From: Rhizomonospora bruguierae
Lineage (GTDB): Bacteria; Actinomycetota; Actinomycetes; Mycobacteriales; Micromonosporaceae
Assembly (NCBI RefSeq): GCF_018397995.1
Contig: NZ_BBQH01000081.1
Span: 1-58,519, forward strand
Reading direction: 5' to 3'
Length of the DNA stretch: 58,519 nucleotides
A program made the translations under genes and the position numbers. Of this stretch, positions 35,000 through 42,515 are shown piece by piece. Within the stretch, counting starts at the first letter, position 1, and every line of letters begins with the position of its first letter. A model generated the notes under the pieces. It was not told the origin of the DNA, did no database searches, and saw nothing but the letters and a program-made list of their open reading frames with translations.

Positions 35000-35778
35000 G
35001 TGACCCGCAGTTCCCGCAGGTACCGCTTGGTGATGCGCCCGCCGTACCGGCCGTCGATCAGGTCGGCGATGCACGCCAGCAACCCCGCCCGGGCCGGCGC
35101 CGGCATCGCGCGGTGCCCCGAGTACGTCATCAGCACGTCCAGGTACGCCTCGGTGGTGTACTCCACATCGGTCACGTAGCGGCGGAAAACCGTTCCGGTG
35201 AGGGCATCCTGGCCGGCGAGCTCGGCGTCGTCGGGCGGGATGTCGGCGGCCGGGATCAGCCGGATTCCCTTCTCGACGGTCGGGTCGTACCGCTCGTAGC
35301 ACTTCTGCGCCTCGGCGAAGAACGGCTCGGTGCCGCCCGCGACGTGCTCGGTCAACACGGTCGCCAACGCGCCGCCGGGGCGCAGCGCGGCCGCCGCCTT
35401 CGCCAGCCGCACGGCCGGGTCGATCCAGTGGAACGCCGTGGCGCTGAACACCACGTCGAACGGCTCGGCGGGCAGCGGCCAGGTCTCGAACTCAGCGGTG
35501 ACGACGCGCACCCGCGGCTGGGCGGCGAGCCGACGCCGGGCCACCCCGGCCAGTTCGGCACCCAACTCGACCGCGGTGACCGCGCAGCCGAGACCGGCCA
35601 ACGGAACGGTCGCCTGGCCGGTACCGGGACCGATCTCCAACACCCGACTGCCGGGACCGGCGCCGGTCAGTTCGACGAGATCGGCGAACAACGCCTCGGG
35701 GTACCCGGGGCGGGCCCGATCGTAGCGCTCGGCGTCCTCGGTGAAGGTGGCCCGCAACACGGTCCGCTCGTCGCTCAT
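34963..35778 (-). CDS. Class I SAM-dependent methyltransferase
   Basis: A 271-residue methyltransferase (methyltransferase_11/25 type). Motif I VLEIGPGTGQATVPLA, motif II region VTAVELGAELAGVARRRL, and FDVVFSATAFHWIDPAVRL (motif IV, with the HWID often seen in small-molecule methyltransferases). The C-terminal half (RYYTDVEYTTEAYLDVLMTYSGH-like) is typical of a group of actinobacterial enzymes with unknown substrate. ATG at 35776-35778. Convergent overlap of 37 bases with the response regulator, which is unusual. Confidence 0.88.
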   Translation of the reverse strand: MSDERTVLRATFTEDAERYDRARPGYPEALFADLVELTGAGPGSRVLEIGPGTGQATVPLAGLGCAVTAVELGAELAGVARRRLAAQPRVRVVTAEFETWPLPAEPFDVVFSATAFHWIDPAVRLAKAAAALRPGGALATVLTEHVAGGTEPFFAEAQKCYERYDPTVEKGIRLIPAADIPPDDAELAGQDALTGTVFRRYVTDVEYTTEAYLDVLMTYSGHRAMPAPARAGLLACIADLIDGRYGGRITKRYLRELRVTYCSPGTSSPSS

Positions 35779-35830
35779 CGCGCCAGGGTAGGCGGCATCG
35801 CCGCTCCCGTGCACTACTGGAGGGGCTACC

Positions 35831-36055
35831 CTGACCGTCCCCGGCCCGATAGCCGAAACAATCGACACCCTCCTCCGCGCGCTGAACGTGGCCGACCTCA
35901 GCGACCTCGTACCCGACCGCTCCGGCGAACTGACCGTACAGCGCAAAACATGCTGCCTATCCTTCGCACTCCCCCAACCAAAGGTCTGCACCGGCTGCTT
36001 GGCACGTCCTGCACATCCCCGAAGTGACCCGCCGCGGGTTACCCTCGGGTCGTGA
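35831..36055 (+). pseudogene. FhuF-like [2Fe-2S] C-terminal fragment
   Basis: The frame open from an in-frame TAG near 35790 to TGA at 36053-36055 reads LLRALNVADLSDLVPD and QRKTCCLSFALPQPKVCTGC. The Cys-Cys-x10-Cys-x2-Cys spacing is exactly the cluster-binding motif of FhuF-type ferric-siderophore reductases, found at their C-termini. There is no ATG, GTG or TTG in the frame; a CTG at 35831, 8 bases after GGAGG, is the only candidate start. Whole FhuF proteins are about 250 residues, so this is a fragment or a mini-protein of some 74 residues. Its TGA overlaps the next GTG (GTGA), as in a live operon. Confidence 0.45.
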
Positions 36056-37245
36056 CGACGACTACCTCTCTCGGGCAGCGACTCACCCAGGCACGCCACC
36101 GGCGGCGCATGTCCCAAGAACAACTCGCCACCGCGTCCGGTGTGTACGTCGGCATCATCCGCAAACTCGAGCAGGGCAAGCGGCAGAGCGCCCGCCTGGA
36201 CACCATCACCGCGCTCGCCGCCGCCCTGGACGCACCCGTGTCTGACCTCCTCGGCGTCCAGCACGGCCTCAGCGACGGAAAGACGGCCGATGTGGCCGCC
36301 ATCCGGGCCGCGATCTACGACCGCAGCGAGGACGCCGAATCACCTGCCCTCGCGGTACTGCGCCGCAACGTCACCGACATGCGTTCCCTGTACTGGCACG
36401 CCCGCTACGGGGCCCTGTCCGAGCAGATCCCCGGGCACCTGGCCGCCGCCCGGTCCGCGGTCCGCGCCGCCAGCGGGGGCGACGACCGGCGGACGGCGTC
36501 GGCGATTCTGTCCGAGTCGTTGCAGATCGCCGCGAAGCTGGTCACCCAACTGGCCTACGAAGACCTCGCCCATGTCGCGCTACTCCAAGCCGTAGACGCC
36601 GCGGAGGCGGCCGAGGACCCTCTGCTGCGCGCGGCCCAGCACTCCTCCATGGCGTGGTTGCTGTCCCGGCAGGGCCTGTGGCAGCAGGCACAGACCCTCG
36701 CCGCGACGGCGGCTCAAGAGATTGAGCCGGTGCTATCGAAGGCGTCGCAGGAGCAGGTCGCCGTGTGGGGGTACTTGCTGCACTTCGGCACCATGGCCCT
36801 GGCCCGGGAAGGCCGCACCGACGAGGCCCACGAGTTGCTCGCGCTCGTGCAGGCGGCCGGGCAGGTGGTGGGTGAGCGGAAGCTGACCGCCGCGTACACA
36901 GTGCCCTTTTCCCGCACCTGGGCGGCCCATTCCGAGGTGCAACTCGCACAGGTCACCGACCAGCCGCGGCAGGCGTTGACAGCCGCGAAGCGGGTGGAGC
37001 ACCCGGAGACGTTGCCACCGAGCATCCACTGCCGTCACCTGCTGAACGTGGCGTGGGCTGCCACGTTGCAATGGAAGTCGCAGGAAGCCCTGGACGCGTT
37101 GCGGAAAATCGAGCAGATCGCCCCTGAGATGCTGCAGCACCACGGCCTGGCCAGGTCCGTGGTGGAGGAACTGATGCCGCGCCGGCGCAAGCAGCGGATG
37201 CCGGGGTTGAAGGGCATCGCCGAGCGGATGGGTGTGACCGACTGA
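36052..37245 (+). CDS. XRE-family regulator with TPR-like domain
   Basis: A 397-residue protein. The N-terminal HTH (about 8-62) reads LGQRLTQARHRRRMSQEQLA and VYVGIIRKLEQGKRQSARLD. The rest is helical with TPR-like repeats (AEAAEDPLLRAAQHSSMAWLL, GRTDEAHELLALVQAAGQV). This architecture is widespread in actinomycetes, where members act as peptide- or metabolite-responsive regulators or as accessory regulators. TACCCT at 36040-36045 lies 6 bases before the GTG at 36052, a -10-like site that suggests a leaderless message. Confidence 0.85.
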   Translation: MTTTTSLGQRLTQARHRRRMSQEQLATASGVYVGIIRKLEQGKRQSARLDTITALAAALDAPVSDLLGVQHGLSDGKTADVAAIRAAIYDRSEDAESPALAVLRRNVTDMRSLYWHARYGALSEQIPGHLAAARSAVRAASGGDDRRTASAILSESLQIAAKLVTQLAYEDLAHVALLQAVDAAEAAEDPLLRAAQHSSMAWLLSRQGLWQQAQTLAATAAQEIEPVLSKASQEQVAVWGYLLHFGTMALAREGRTDEAHELLALVQAAGQVVGERKLTAAYTVPFSRTWAAHSEVQLAQVTDQPRQALTAAKRVEHPETLPPSIHCRHLLNVAWAATLQWKSQEALDALRKIEQIAPEMLQHHGLARSVVEELMPRRRKQRMPGLKGIAERMGVTD

Positions 37246-37464
37246 CCCGGGCTGAGGACAATCCGACCATGAGATTCCTGCCCGATTGACCCATAGCGGG
37301 GCACGCCGCGTGGTCATGGCGTCGTTACGTTCGGCGACAAGCGACCGCGGCGGTGTGTCAATGCCCAGGCTCGACCAGATAGCCGCCGCGGTCCTCACCG
37401 GTCGAGGCGCGGCGGTGACCCGAGTCCGACCGCCGCGCCTCCCCAGATATGGGGGCGAGGCGAA

Positions 37465-37707
37465 ATGCAACATCGACCGCGGCGCCCGTGGTGGGCGCCC
37501 TGGCTGCGGCACTGCACCTGCGGCGCACCTGAATATCCCTGCCGCAGGATTCGCGGTCTTCAGCAACCGTGGTGGGGGCAGACGAAACGGCCGTCGTGGG
37601 AACGGCAGCCGACGCAACGGTTTCCCGTCCTCCAGCCCCGCCACCCGCCGCTGAACGACCCGCCACTGATGACCCGGGGTGCGTGGTGGCGGGCAACCGG
37701 ACAGTAA
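37465..37707 (+). CDS. Small Cys/Trp-rich hypothetical protein
   Basis: An 80-residue frame starting ATG at 37465 with GGCGAGG seven bases before. It reads PRRPWWAPWLRHCTCGAPEYPC near the start in two pieces (WWAPWLRH and CTCGAPEYPC), then low-complexity Pro/Trp-rich sequence. Short actinobacterial proteins with a WW...C-x-C-G...PC start exist, but I cannot name a family. The rest of 37246-37833 shows no gene. Coding status uncertain. Confidence 0.35.
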   Translation: MQHRPRRPWWAPWLRHCTCGAPEYPCRRIRGLQQPWWGQTKRPSWERQPTQRFPVLQPRHPPLNDPPLMTRGAWWRATGQ

Positions 37708-37833
37708 CAACCCACCCCAAACAACCCACCCCACGACCCCACCGAGCCGACGACGGCCGGATACCTACGGCCGCACCCACCCGCTGATCTGCGACCCCCC
37801 CTGCCTCCCCTTTCCCCGATTCGTGGAGCCTTG

Positions 37834-38763
37834 ATGCCCCCACAACCACACCGCCCACGCCCACTCGAACGGCAGGTCTTCCACGGCAGCGACGCCATCC
37901 ACGCCGGCCTGCTCACCGAACACCAACTACGCAGCCAGGCATGGATCCGACTACTACAAAACATCTACGCCGACGCCCGCCTACCCCAAGACCACACCCT
38001 GATGTGCCAGGCCGCCGCCCTACGCCTACCCCAAGGCACCCTCATCGCAGGACCATCCGCAGCAACACTGCTCGGCGTAGCAAACGCCGCCTCATTCAGC
38101 GACCCAGTCCACGTCATCGCACCCCCACAGGTGCGAGTCAGCGCACAGCGTCACGTCCGCGTCCACGTCACCCAACCAAGCCCCGACGACACCCAACCCG
38201 GCGGCGACCCACCACACACCACCCCAGCCCGAACCGCCTGGGACACCGCGATGTGGCTACCCACCACCGACGCGGTGGCCATCGTGGACACCATGCTTCG
38301 CCAAGGGTTCGTCACCCGCCACGACCTAGACCAACAGCTAGCCAAACACCAACGCCGACGTGGCAGCAAACGCGCCCGCCTCGTGTTCGAGACCGCCGAC
38401 GGCACCCCCACCGACCAGTTCATCTCCTGCCTACGCACACGGCTGATGCTGGCCGGCCTCCCACGCCCGCAACTACGCCACCTACTGCGCCACGACTCCG
38501 GACTCGAAGTAATCACGGAGATCGCCTGGCCCGAGCACCACGTCACGATCGAATTCGACACCCGCGCCACGATGCTACTGACCTACCGAGGATGGCTGGT
38601 AATACACGCAACACGAGAACGAATCCGCCGCGACTTCCCCGCCGTACTCCACGAAGTACGCCAAGCACTGACCCGACGCGGCGCCCACCTGGACACCCGC
38701 TATAACGCAGGTCGAAACGGGGCCCAGCAGCTCCGGCTTGCCGTGCATCCGGTCGCACTGTAG
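37834..38763 (+). CDS. AbiEi/DUF559-like protein, copy 1
   Basis: A 309-residue protein. The N-terminal part (about 10-105) is an AbiEi-type winged helix: HAGLLTEHQLRSQAWIRLLQ and YADARLPQDHTLMCQAAALRL, then ATLLGVANAASFSDPVHVIA. The C-terminal part (about 210-290) resembles the DUF559/Vsr-like nuclease fold: EITEIAWPEHHVTIEFDTR, then a jump to YRGWLVIHATRERIRRDFPA. The stretch that normally carries the H-x-x-x-R-D catalytic region between these two is missing, so nuclease activity is doubtful. The coding strand is strikingly C-rich and G-poor and uses more A-ending codons than its neighbours, a sign of transfer or strand-biased mutation. A paralogue lies at 52822-53790. ATG at 37834 behind TGGAG. 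Confidence 0.7.
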   Translation: MPPQPHRPRPLERQVFHGSDAIHAGLLTEHQLRSQAWIRLLQNIYADARLPQDHTLMCQAAALRLPQGTLIAGPSAATLLGVANAASFSDPVHVIAPPQVRVSAQRHVRVHVTQPSPDDTQPGGDPPHTTPARTAWDTAMWLPTTDAVAIVDTMLRQGFVTRHDLDQQLAKHQRRRGSKRARLVFETADGTPTDQFISCLRTRLMLAGLPRPQLRHLLRHDSGLEVITEIAWPEHHVTIEFDTRATMLLTYRGWLVIHATRERIRRDFPAVLHEVRQALTRRGAHLDTRYNAGRNGAQQLRLAVHPVAL

Positions 38764-38766
38764 GGA

Positions 38767-38802
38767 ACAAGGCGTGGGCGCCCGTGGGCGCCCACGCCTT
38801 GT
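38767..38802. terminator. Strong bidirectional terminator
   Basis: ACAAGGCGTGGGCGC (38767-38781) and GCGCCCACGCCTTGT (38788-38802) form a perfect 15-bp stem with a 6-base loop between two convergent genes (stops at 38763 and 38821). The A/T ends of the stem give short U runs in both directions. Confidence 0.8.
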
Positions 38803-38820
38803 CATGTCTCGCGATGGTCC

Positions 38821-39777
38821 TTACTGGACGATGATCCGGACCGAGTCGAAGGCGGGGATCTGGTTGGCCCGCTGCATCATCGGGATCCGGTGCGAGCCGT
38901 CACCGGCCCACGAGGCGCACTGCGCGATGCCCTGCTGCGGCAGGCCGGTCACCTGGATGCTGATCACGTCCGGGTTGGCGCCGCCGCCGCCGTCCTCGGT
39001 GGCCACGAAGAACGCCGGCACGGGGGCGGGGTCGGGCGCGCCGCGGGTCGTGGACAGCATCCGGCAGGCGGTGTGGAAGTGGCCGCGGACCAGGCCCTCG
39101 GCGGTCAGGAAGGAGCTCTCCTTGTAGTAGCCGCCCTGGCCAGCGGCGAGGAACCGGTCGCGGACCAGGTTGCGGGTGCTGACCCGCAGGGTGAACGCCT
39201 GGCCGACCCGCACGGTCTGCGGCGCCGAGGTGATCAGCAGGGTGGGGTTCTGGTCCTGGGTGCCGACCTCGCCGAACTCGGTGGTGACGCAGCGCCCGCC
39301 GTTCTGGAAGCCGTCGTGCTCGGCCAGTTGGCTGGTGTCGCAGTTGTTGCCCAGAATCTCCGGCGCGGGCGGCGGCTCCGTGCCGGCGTCGGTCGCGCCG
39401 GCCGACGGGGTGCCCGAGGCGGTGCCGGTGCCGGGCGCCGGGGTGCAGCCGCGGTTGCGGGCGAACAGCGAGCCGCGGTCGTTGGCGCCGTCCTGGAGGT
39501 GGTTGCGGACCTGCCGGCCGTTCTGGATGCCGCCGTTGACCGTGCCCGCGGTGGCGCCCGGGCTGGCCGTGGCGGTGGGCGCGGGCTGGGCTGGCGCGGG
39601 AGTGCAGGCGGTGCGCGACCGGGTCCAGGCGTTGTTGCCGCCGCGGGTTCCCGCGTTCGCGAACTGGGCGACCGCCGCGACCGCGCCGAAGGTGGCCAGC
39701 GCGGCGATCACGGCAAAGACGCGCTTGTTCCGGTACCGGGCAGCGGAACCGCCGCGTTGTGCCGACCTCTGGTGCAT
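38821..39777 (-). CDS. Secreted protein of unknown function
   Basis: A 318-residue exported protein. A signal anchor (RVFAVIAALATFGAVAAVAQF) is followed by NAGTRGGNNAWTRSRTACTP, a low-complexity Ala/Pro/Thr region (about 65-150), and a compact domain (about 150-318) with GNNCDTSQLAEHDGFQNGGRC, several Cys (likely disulfides), FTLRVSTRNLVRDRFLAAGQ, and CASWAGDGSHRIPMMQRANQ. It resembles proteins seen in Micromonosporaceae genomes, but I know no function. ATG at 39775-39777, with AGGGAAGGG about 9-14 bases upstream. A good sigma-70-type promoter lies about 300 bases upstream, giving a long leader. Confidence 0.75.
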   Translation of the reverse strand: MHQRSAQRGGSAARYRNKRVFAVIAALATFGAVAAVAQFANAGTRGGNNAWTRSRTACTPAPAQPAPTATASPGATAGTVNGGIQNGRQVRNHLQDGANDRGSLFARNRGCTPAPGTGTASGTPSAGATDAGTEPPPAPEILGNNCDTSQLAEHDGFQNGGRCVTTEFGEVGTQDQNPTLLITSAPQTVRVGQAFTLRVSTRNLVRDRFLAAGQGGYYKESSFLTAEGLVRGHFHTACRMLSTTRGAPDPAPVPAFFVATEDGGGGANPDVISIQVTGLPQQGIAQCASWAGDGSHRIPMMQRANQIPAFDSVRIIVQ

Positions 39778-40082
39778 GGCGGGATACCCTTCCCTCTCGT
39801 TTCTCTCGTCGGGCGCCGGGACGGCGCCGCCGGGTGGTGCCAGGTGGCGTGCGGGCCGGGGTACGACCGCCGGTTCGCCGCGGGCAGCCGCGCGACCGGT
39901 GGAGGTGGTGGGCCGCATCCCGCCATCGCCGCGGAGCCCCGCGATCGCTCGCGGCCTCTCCGGCGACGAACGGCCCGGGCCACCCCGGCCGATCTCGCCG
40001 ACTCCCCGCACCGGCGGGACCCGAACCGCAGGCGGAGTACGTGCCGACGCCTGTGAATCGGTAAGCCTATTTGCGTTTCCCC

Positions 40083-40111
40083 AAATTATGAGCGCGCCGG
40101 ACGCCTGTCAA
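40083..40111 (-). promoter_or_regulatory. Sigma-70-type promoter of the secreted-protein gene
   Basis: On the minus strand TTGACA (40111-40106) is followed after 17 bases by TAATTT (40088-40083). Both hexamers stand out in an AT-rich island (40060-40170). Transcription would start near 40075, leaving about 300 bases of leader. Apart from this, 39778-40275 shows no gene or RNA I recognise. Confidence 0.6.
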
Positions 40112-40275
40112 GCGCCACCCGGAAAATAAGCCACACCACGATCTAACTTAAAGAAGATTTATGTTTCCCGTGAGGTCGCGCCGACTGGCGCAGTCACTCA
40201 CATATGGGCAGGTCAGAGTGGCTCTAACGAGCGCGCGAGGCCGTCTCGAAAATGGAATTGCGGGAGCATCTTTCC

Positions 40276-41085
40276 TCAGCCGACACCGCCATTGACGCCC
40301 GCCGGGACCGGCTCATTACCGCCTTCTTCTCGCACCGTTTGCGGGCGCCGCTGGCGGGCAATTCCGGCGCCCGCCGTGACGCCGATGAGCAGCATCGCGC
40401 CGGCCAGCCACCAGGCGTTGGAACGGCCCGGAGAGGCGGGTGGCGCGGCACCCTGAGGTGGTGCGGCACCCTGGGGCGGTGCGGCGCCGTGCACGTGCCC
40501 GGCCACCTCTCCCGGCGCCGGCGGCCGCAGCGCGACCACGAGGGCCGGGCGCTGGCCGCCATCGGCGCCCGTCGTGTACTTCAGCGCGGTGCCGTCCGAG
40601 TTGGTCTGGATGACCTGGAAGGCGAGCCGGTCGGTCGCGGGCATGGGGCCCATCTCCAGCGACAGTTCAGCCGAGCCGCCCGGTGGCAACCCCTTGCCCA
40701 CGGCCGTCCAGGTGACCACCGTCGTGACCTCGGTCTGATCGCCGTGTATGCCCGGGAGCGCGGTCGCCAGGGTGCGGGTCGTCATGGCCGGCGCCCAGTC
40801 GGAGACCGACAGCGGGTACACCTCGGCGATCGGCGTCTCCGGGGGCAGCCGCACCTCGACCCGGGTGATCGCGGCCTGCCCGCCCGGGTGGGCGCCCGCC
40901 GGGTTGGTGACCTGGAACGTGACCCGGGCGGCACCGCCCTGGACCGCCTCCGGGGGCGTGAGGCCGACATCGGCCAGCGCCGGAGCGGCGGCCACCAGCA
41001 GCCCGCCGGCGGCGGCGCAGAGCGTCACCGCGGCGCGGGCGAGCCGGCCGCCACGCCGGCCCCGGAGCGGATACGGGTACCCCAT
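40276..41085 (-). CDS. YcnI-like (DUF1775) membrane-anchored copper-chaperone relative
   Basis: A 269-residue protein: signal peptide ending AAAPALA, DUF1775 domain (about 35-180), Ala/Pro linker with the repeat GAAPPQ, and a C-terminal anchor (WWLAGAMLLIGVTAGAGIA). DUF1775 fits VGLTPPEAVQGGAARVTFQV and WTAVGKGLPPGGSAELSLEM. In the copper-binding YcnI group the mature protein starts with His, which forms a mono-histidine brace; here it starts D-V-G, so that ligand is absent. A Trp is present at SDWAPAM. Copper binding is thus doubtful. ATG at 41083-41085. Confidence 0.8.
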   Translation of the reverse strand: MGYPYPLRGRRGGRLARAAVTLCAAAGGLLVAAAPALADVGLTPPEAVQGGAARVTFQVTNPAGAHPGGQAAITRVEVRLPPETPIAEVYPLSVSDWAPAMTTRTLATALPGIHGDQTEVTTVVTWTAVGKGLPPGGSAELSLEMGPMPATDRLAFQVIQTNSDGTALKYTTGADGGQRPALVVALRPPAPGEVAGHVHGAAPPQGAAPPQGAAPPASPGRSNAWWLAGAMLLIGVTAGAGIARQRRPQTVREEGGNEPVPAGVNGGVG

Positions 41086-41258
41086 GCCGGGGTGTTCGTA
41101 ATCGGCGCCCGGTCGGTTCAATCGATCACGAAAAAAGTTCCCGATCCGGTCGCCGGTACGCCTGGATCCCGGCGGCCGGGCAGGGGCCCACCCGCCACGG
41201 CGCAGCGCCGACCGGTCCCCCATCCCGTTGGTGACCACGCGCACCCACGGCCCGGCGG

Positions 41259-41510
41259 TCACCATCGACGGCAGAGCAGCAGCGCGACGCCCGCGGCGGT
41301 GAGCACCACCGCGGTGATCGCGCCGAGCAGCCAGCCGCCGAGCGCGGTCAGCGCCACGGGCAGGGTCCACAGCACGACGCTCACCGTCAGCAGCATCCGG
41401 TAGGCCCTCGGCCGCGCCGGTCCACCCATCGCCATGGCGAACTCCGGGTCGGTGTCGCGCAGGTGCCGGGCGATCTCGTCGAGTCGGCGCTGGTCCGCTC
41501 TGCTCAGCAT
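41259..41510 (-). CDS. DUF3040 small membrane protein
   Basis: An 83-residue protein that matches DUF3040: MLSRADQRRLDEIARHLRDT and DPEFAMAMG, then two membrane spans (LLTVSVVLWTLPVALTALG and LGAITAVVLTAAGVALLL). Common in actinobacteria, function unknown. ATG at 41508-41510 behind GGGAGGGG. 41086-41258 holds no gene. Confidence 0.88.
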   Translation of the reverse strand: MLSRADQRRLDEIARHLRDTDPEFAMAMGGPARPRAYRMLLTVSVVLWTLPVALTALGGWLLGAITAVVLTAAGVALLLCRRW

Positions 41511-41704
41511 GGCTGCCCCTCCCTCGGCGGGCCCGCTCTCCTCGCGCGGGGTCCGCCCGGCTGGTACCCGTTCCCCGCCGCCGCCAAGCACGCCCGGGCG
41601 GGCCAGTTCCGCCCGCTCACCCGCCGTCACCCTGCGCCGCCCGGAAAACACAATCATGATGATCAATATTTATAGTTCTCTATGTTTTTGCTACTCTGCG
41701 GACC

Positions 41705-42139
41705 ATGACTCCCGCCCGCCTCTCCGGCACCGTTCTGTCCCTGTACCGCACCGTCGTCGGACTGCTGTTCGCCTGCCACGGGATCGCCTCGTTGTTCGGT
41801 GTACTCGGCGGCAACCGCGGCAGCGGCCACGCGATACCCGCCGGCACCTGGCCCGGCTGGTACGCCGCGGTGATCCAACTCGTCGCCGGCGTCCTGGTCC
41901 TGATCGGCCTGGGCACCCGGTTCGCGGCGCTGGTCGCGTCCGGCTCGATGGCGTACGCGTACTTCACCGTGCACCAGCCCGGCGGGCTGCTGCCGCTGAC
42001 CAACGGCGGCGAGTCGGCGGCGCTGTTCTGCTGGGCATTCCTCGCGATCGCGACGCTCGGCGCCGGCCGGTGGTCGCTGGACGCGCTGCTGTCCCGGCGC
42101 ACCGAACCCGCCCGCCAGTTGGCCACCGACCACGCCTGA
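41705..42139 (+). CDS. DoxX-family membrane protein
   Basis: A 144-residue protein with four spans, typical of DoxX: YRTVVGLLFACHGIASLFGV, IQLVAGVLVLIGLGTRFAAL and MAYAYFTVHQP. DoxX proteins are linked to redox and thiol stress; this one has no SodA/SseA partner nearby. ATG at 41705 follows an AT-rich region with TACTCT just upstream, so the message may have almost no leader. The 3' end of the gene is partly duplicated downstream. Confidence 0.87.
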   Translation: MTPARLSGTVLSLYRTVVGLLFACHGIASLFGVLGGNRGSGHAIPAGTWPGWYAAVIQLVAGVLVLIGLGTRFAALVASGSMAYAYFTVHQPGGLLPLTNGGESAALFCWAFLAIATLGAGRWSLDALLSRRTEPARQLATDHA

Positions 42140-42241
42140 TCCGCGCGCAAGCAGGTCGGCACCCGCGGACAGCGCGCCGAACCCGCCCGCCAGTTGGCCA
42201 CCACGCCTGATCCGCGCGTGCGTAGCAGCACCCGCGGACAG
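42102..42241. repeat. Direct duplication of the doxX 3' end
   Basis: 42102-42172 (71 bp), which covers the last codons, the TGA and 33 bases beyond, is repeated at 42177-42241 (65 bp) with a few indels. Both start CCGAACCCGCCCGCCAGTTG and end ACCCGCGGACAG. The second copy is non-coding. Confidence 0.88.
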
Positions 42242-42263
42242 ACCGACATCCGCAGGGCGGCAA

Positions 42264-42297
42264 AGGACCCCTCGTCCAGCCCGGAACGAGGGGTCCT
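42264..42297. terminator. Hairpin between doxX and xylanase genes, first
   Basis: AGGACCCCTCGT (42264-42275) and ACGAGGGGTCCT (42286-42297) form a perfect 12-bp stem with a 10-base loop between two convergent genes. It probably ends both transcripts. Confidence 0.65.
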
Positions 42298-42314
42298 CCG
42301 CGCCCGCGCCGCGG

Positions 42315-42340
42315 CCGTGGTCAGATCCCCGGGACCACGG
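42315..42340. terminator. Hairpin between doxX and xylanase genes, second
   Basis: CCGTGGTC (42315-42322) and GACCACGG (42333-42340) form an 8-bp perfect stem with a 10-base loop, 17 bases after the first hairpin. 42341-42515 holds no gene. Confidence 0.45.
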
Positions 42341-42515
42341 TGCGCACGGGCGGTCGGGCGGGCCGGGGCGGGGCCGTCCGTCCGCCCCTGATCCGGACCG
42401 GCGCCCAGCGGACCGGGGAGCCGTTCCCCCGGTACCACCGGGCGGGCCCCGCGCCCCGGTACCCACCCGCGAGGACGGCAGCGCCACCTGCGCGTCCTCC
42501 GTCGTTGGGCGCCGC

